Below, piece after piece: positions 5,321-7,333 of a stretch of DNA of 7,333 bases (position 1 is the first letter of the stretch; every line of letters begins with the position of its first letter). Both the position numbers and the translations under genes were made by a program. Under the pieces are notes generated by a model. It was not told the DNA's origin. It made no database searches and saw only the letters and a program-made list of their open reading frames with translations. The DNA is from Clostridia bacterium (GTDB lineage Bacteria > Bacillota > Clostridia > Oscillospirales > CAG-272), in NCBI GenBank assembly GCA_017466495.1, contig JAFTUB010000127.1:1-7333 (forward strand), in the 5' to 3' direction.

Positions 5321-5944
5321 ATGCCGAACGTAAAAGTATTGAATATGGCCGGTCAGGAGGTTGGCGAGATCGCCCTCTCCGATGCCATTTTTGGCGCAGA
5401 AGTGAACGGTCCTGTCCTCCACACCGCGGTTAAGGCTTATCTGGCTAACCAGAGACAGGGTACCCAGTCTACCCTGACCCGCTCCGAGGTTTCCGGCGGC
5501 GGTAAGAAGCCCTGGAGACAGAAGGGCACCGGTCGTGCAAGACAGGGTTCCACCCGTTCTCCTCAGTGGACGCACGGTGGTATCGCGCTGGGTCCCAAGC
5601 CCCGCAGCTACACCGTCACCCTGAACAAGAAGGTTAAGCGTATTGCCCTGCAGAGCGCCCTCTCTTCGAAGGTTGCTGCAGGCGAGCTGATCGTGATCGA
5701 CGAGATCAAGACTGCTGAGTACAAGACCAAGACCATGGCTGCTATGCTGAGCGCTGTTGGCGCTGACAGAAAGGCTCTCATCGTTCTTCCTGAAATGGAC
5801 CAGATGGTGATCAAGAGCTGCGCTAACATTCCCGGCGCGAAGACCTGCCAGTGGAACACGGTGAATGTCTATGACATTCTCAACAGCGGCAAGCTGGTTA
5901 TCTCCCGCGCTGCTGTGGAAAAGATCGAGGAGGTGTTCGCATAA
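5321..5944 (+). CDS. rplD: 50S ribosomal protein L4
   Basis: 50S protein with a globular domain and an extended loop lining the exit tunnel. In E. coli it also represses its own operon through the S10 leader. The protein has 207 residues, a normal length. The tunnel loop is intact: SGGGKKPWRQKGTGRARQGS (about residues 58-77), then TRSPQWTHGGIALGPKPRSY. This region is altered in some macrolide-resistant strains, but here it looks wild type. The C-terminal half (IVIDEIKTAEYKTK onward) is typical of the globular fold. AAGGAGG lies 7 nt before the ATG. The stop codon overlaps the rplW start by one base (TAATG), so translation of the two is probably coupled. If the operon is autogenously controlled, this product is the first candidate regulator (inference). 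Confidence 0.98.
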   Translation: MPNVKVLNMAGQEVGEIALSDAIFGAEVNGPVLHTAVKAYLANQRQGTQSTLTRSEVSGGGKKPWRQKGTGRARQGSTRSPQWTHGGIALGPKPRSYTVTLNKKVKRIALQSALSSKVAAGELIVIDEIKTAEYKTKTMAAMLSAVGADRKALIVLPEMDQMVIKSCANIPGAKTCQWNTVNVYDILNSGKLVISRAAVEKIEEVFA

Positions 5945-6237
5945 TGAAGACTGTACAGGATATCATCATTAAGCCGGTCATCACTGAGGCCAGCATGGAC
6001 ATGATGGCAGACAAGAAGTACGTTTTCAAGGTCCTCAAGACCGCAACCAAGTCTGAGATCGCGGCTGCTGTTGAAGAGCTGTTCAAGGTCGAGGTTGCAA
6101 GCGTCAATACCATCAACATGAAGAGAAAACCGAAGAGACTCGGCGTGCACGCAGGTTACACTGCTGCATGGAAGAAAGCTATTGTTACGCTCAAGGCTGA
6201 TTCCAAGACCATCGAGTTCTTTGACGGCATGAACTAA
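5944..6237 (+). CDS. rplW: 50S ribosomal protein L23
   Basis: 50S protein at the exit-tunnel rim, the docking site for trigger factor and the signal recognition particle. The 97 residues are the usual length. The N-terminal DIIIKPVITEAS, the central KYVFKVLKTATKSEIAAAVE and KVEVASVNTINMKRKPKRLG (48-67 region) are L23 hallmarks; the last is the rRNA-binding segment. The ATG overlaps the rplD stop by one base, and its ribosome binding site GAGGAGG (5927-5933) lies inside the last codons of rplD. This suits translational coupling and fixed stoichiometry. rplB follows after 20 nt. Confidence 0.98.
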   Translation: MKTVQDIIIKPVITEASMDMMADKKYVFKVLKTATKSEIAAAVEELFKVEVASVNTINMKRKPKRLGVHAGYTAAWKKAIVTLKADSKTIEFFDGMN

Positions 6238-6257
6238 GTTGGGAGGAATAAGAAAAA

Positions 6258-7088
6258 ATGCCTACCATTAAGTATAAGCCGACAACTCCGGCCAGACGCC
6301 ACATGAGCGTTCCTTCCTTCGAGGAAGTAACCAAGTTTACTCCTGAGAAGAGCCTGATTGTCATTAAGAAAAAGAACGCAGGCCGTAACAGCTATGGCCG
6401 CATCACTGTTCGCCATCGCGGCGGCGGTAACAAGATCAAGTACCGTATCGTTGACTTCAAGCGCGGCTCTGAAGCTCCCGCAAAGGTTGTCGGTATCGAG
6501 TACGACCCCAACAGAACCGCTTACATTGCACTCCTTCAGAACGAGGCGGGCGAAAAGAGCTACATTATCGCTCCCGTAGGCCTCAAGGACGGCGATGTCG
6601 TTTACACCGGCGCGGATGCGGATATCAAGCCCGGCAACACCCTGCCGATTGCGAATATCCCTGTTGGTACCTTCATTCACAACATCGAGCTTTATCCCGG
6701 TAAGGGCGGTCAGCTGGTTCGCAGCGCAGGCGCTGCTGCTCAGCTCATCTCCAAGGAGAACGGCATCTCGCAGGTTCGCCTTCCTTCCGGTGAGGTTCGC
6801 ATCATCCGCCTTGACTGCAAGGCAACGATCGGGCAGGTCGGAAACATCGAGCATGAGACTGTTAAGGTCGGTAAGGCCGGTAAGACCCGTCATAAGGGTA
6901 TCCGTCCCACTGTTCGCGGTTCCGTGATGAACCCCTGCGACCACCCCCACGGTGGTGGTGAGGGCCGCTCGCCCATCGGCCGTCCTTCGCCTGTTACCCC
7001 CTGGGGTAAGCCTGCTCTGGGTTATAAGACCAGAAACAAGAAGGCAAGAACGGATAAGTTCATCGTAAAGCGCAGAAATGCTAAGTAA
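6258..7088 (+). CDS. rplB: 50S ribosomal protein L2
   Basis: Large primary rRNA-binding protein of the 50S subunit, needed for subunit association and peptidyl transferase function. The 276 residues match the usual length. The N-terminal YKPTTPARRHMSV, the RNA-binding RITVRHRGGGNKIKYRIVDF (48-67 region) and the C-terminal MNPCDHPHGGGEG (224-236) are all present. His229 falls at the same number as the functionally important E. coli His229. The tail ends in a basic KFIVKRRNAK. Its ribosome binding site GGGAGGA sits 10-11 nt before the ATG, slightly far but normal. Its own stop codon lies within the rpsS ribosome binding site region, indicating tight coupling with the next gene. Confidence 0.98.
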   Translation: MPTIKYKPTTPARRHMSVPSFEEVTKFTPEKSLIVIKKKNAGRNSYGRITVRHRGGGNKIKYRIVDFKRGSEAPAKVVGIEYDPNRTAYIALLQNEAGEKSYIIAPVGLKDGDVVYTGADADIKPGNTLPIANIPVGTFIHNIELYPGKGGQLVRSAGAAAQLISKENGISQVRLPSGEVRIIRLDCKATIGQVGNIEHETVKVGKAGKTRHKGIRPTVRGSVMNPCDHPHGGGEGRSPIGRPSPVTPWGKPALGYKTRNKKARTDKFIVKRRNAK

Positions 7089-7102
7089 GGAGGGAATATA
7101 AC

Positions 7103-7333
7103 ATGAGCAGAAGTTTGAAAAAAGCACCTTTCGTAGAAGAAAAGCTCTACGCGCGCATCTGTGCCATGAATGAGAACGGCTCCAAGCACGTACTCAAGAC
7201 CTGGTCCCGCGCATCTACCATATTCCCGGAATTCGTCGGTCACACCATTGCCGTTCATGACGGTAAGAAGCACGTTCCGGTATATGTAACTGAAGATATG
7301 GTCGGCCATAAGCTGGGTGAGTTCGCTCCCACC
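7103..7333 (+). CDS. rpsS: 30S ribosomal protein S19, 5' part (cut by window end)
   Basis: 30S head protein that contacts S13 and the A-site finger. The first 77 codons are visible out of about 92 in the family. The sequence starts MSRSLKKAPFVEEKL and continues with KTWSRASTIFPEFVGHTIAV and KHVPVYVTEDMVGHKLGEFA, all classic S19 blocks. The ATG is preceded at 8 nt by AAGGAGGG (7087-7094), which overlaps the rplB stop codon. In S10 operons rplV would follow beyond the window. There is no internal stop or oddity in the visible part. Confidence 0.97.
   Translation, partial: MSRSLKKAPFVEEKLYARICAMNENGSKHVLKTWSRASTIFPEFVGHTIAVHDGKKHVPVYVTEDMVGHKLGEFAPT

Noticed and set aside
6234..7127. A 297-codon open frame on the minus strand across rplB, and a 312-codon one across rplC/rplD (4637-5575)
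   Set aside because: Both mirror strongly codon-biased ribosomal protein genes on the plus strand and have no independent ribosome binding site or family similarity.
4238..7333. Antibiotic-resistance changes in S10, L3 or L4 loops
   Set aside because: The relevant loops read as ordinary family sequences on inspection, with no insertion, deletion or clearly abnormal substitution.

Overview
The window is a piece of a bacterial chromosome, most likely from a Gram-positive anaerobe of the Bacillota, class Clostridia. An Oscillospiraceae/Ruminococcaceae-like host is my best guess. I infer this from strong AGGAGG-type ribosome binding sites, a Pol I whose proofreading site is degenerate, Gram-positive-type S10 and L4 sequences, and moderately high GC with frequent AGA codons in the ribosomal genes. 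No species call can be made from sequence reading alone.

Layout: (1) 1-2145, plus strand: the 3' part of polA (DNA polymerase I), already open at base 1, ending at a strong hairpin terminator (2161-2198). (2) 2202-3642, minus strand: two genes facing polA, apparently one transcript. The first is a multi-pass membrane protein of unknown function (3642 to 2788). The second, 22 nt further on, is a short HTH regulator of the YafY/WYL type that seems to lack the central WYL domain (2765 to 2202). (3) 3643-4237: a divergent, AT-rich control region. It holds a weak candidate promoter for the membrane protein gene, a long imperfect hairpin (3738-3813), and an excellent sigma-A promoter with an A-rich upstream element (3867-3915). 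After the promoter comes a leader of about 315 nt with several foldable elements. (4) 4238-7333, plus strand: the start of the S10 ribosomal protein operon in canonical order, rpsJ-rplC-rplD-rplW-rplB-rpsS, with rpsS cut by the window end.

The ribosomal genes are tightly spaced (1-20 nt gaps, and rplD/rplW overlap by one base), except for a 120-nt gap between rpsJ and rplC. They should be co-transcribed from the promoter at 3887-3915. The long structured leader is where autogenous or attenuation control of the operon would be expected.

I see no mobile element, CRISPR array, tRNA or rRNA, and no clear sign of an undescribed multi-gene system. The parts most worth a second look are the S10 leader RNA (a possible three-way junction, two terminator-like hairpins, a 10-bp stem before the rpsJ ribosome binding site, and an overlapping 59-codon open frame), the regulator that looks like a WYL protein without WYL, and the unexplained hairpin between the divergent promoters.
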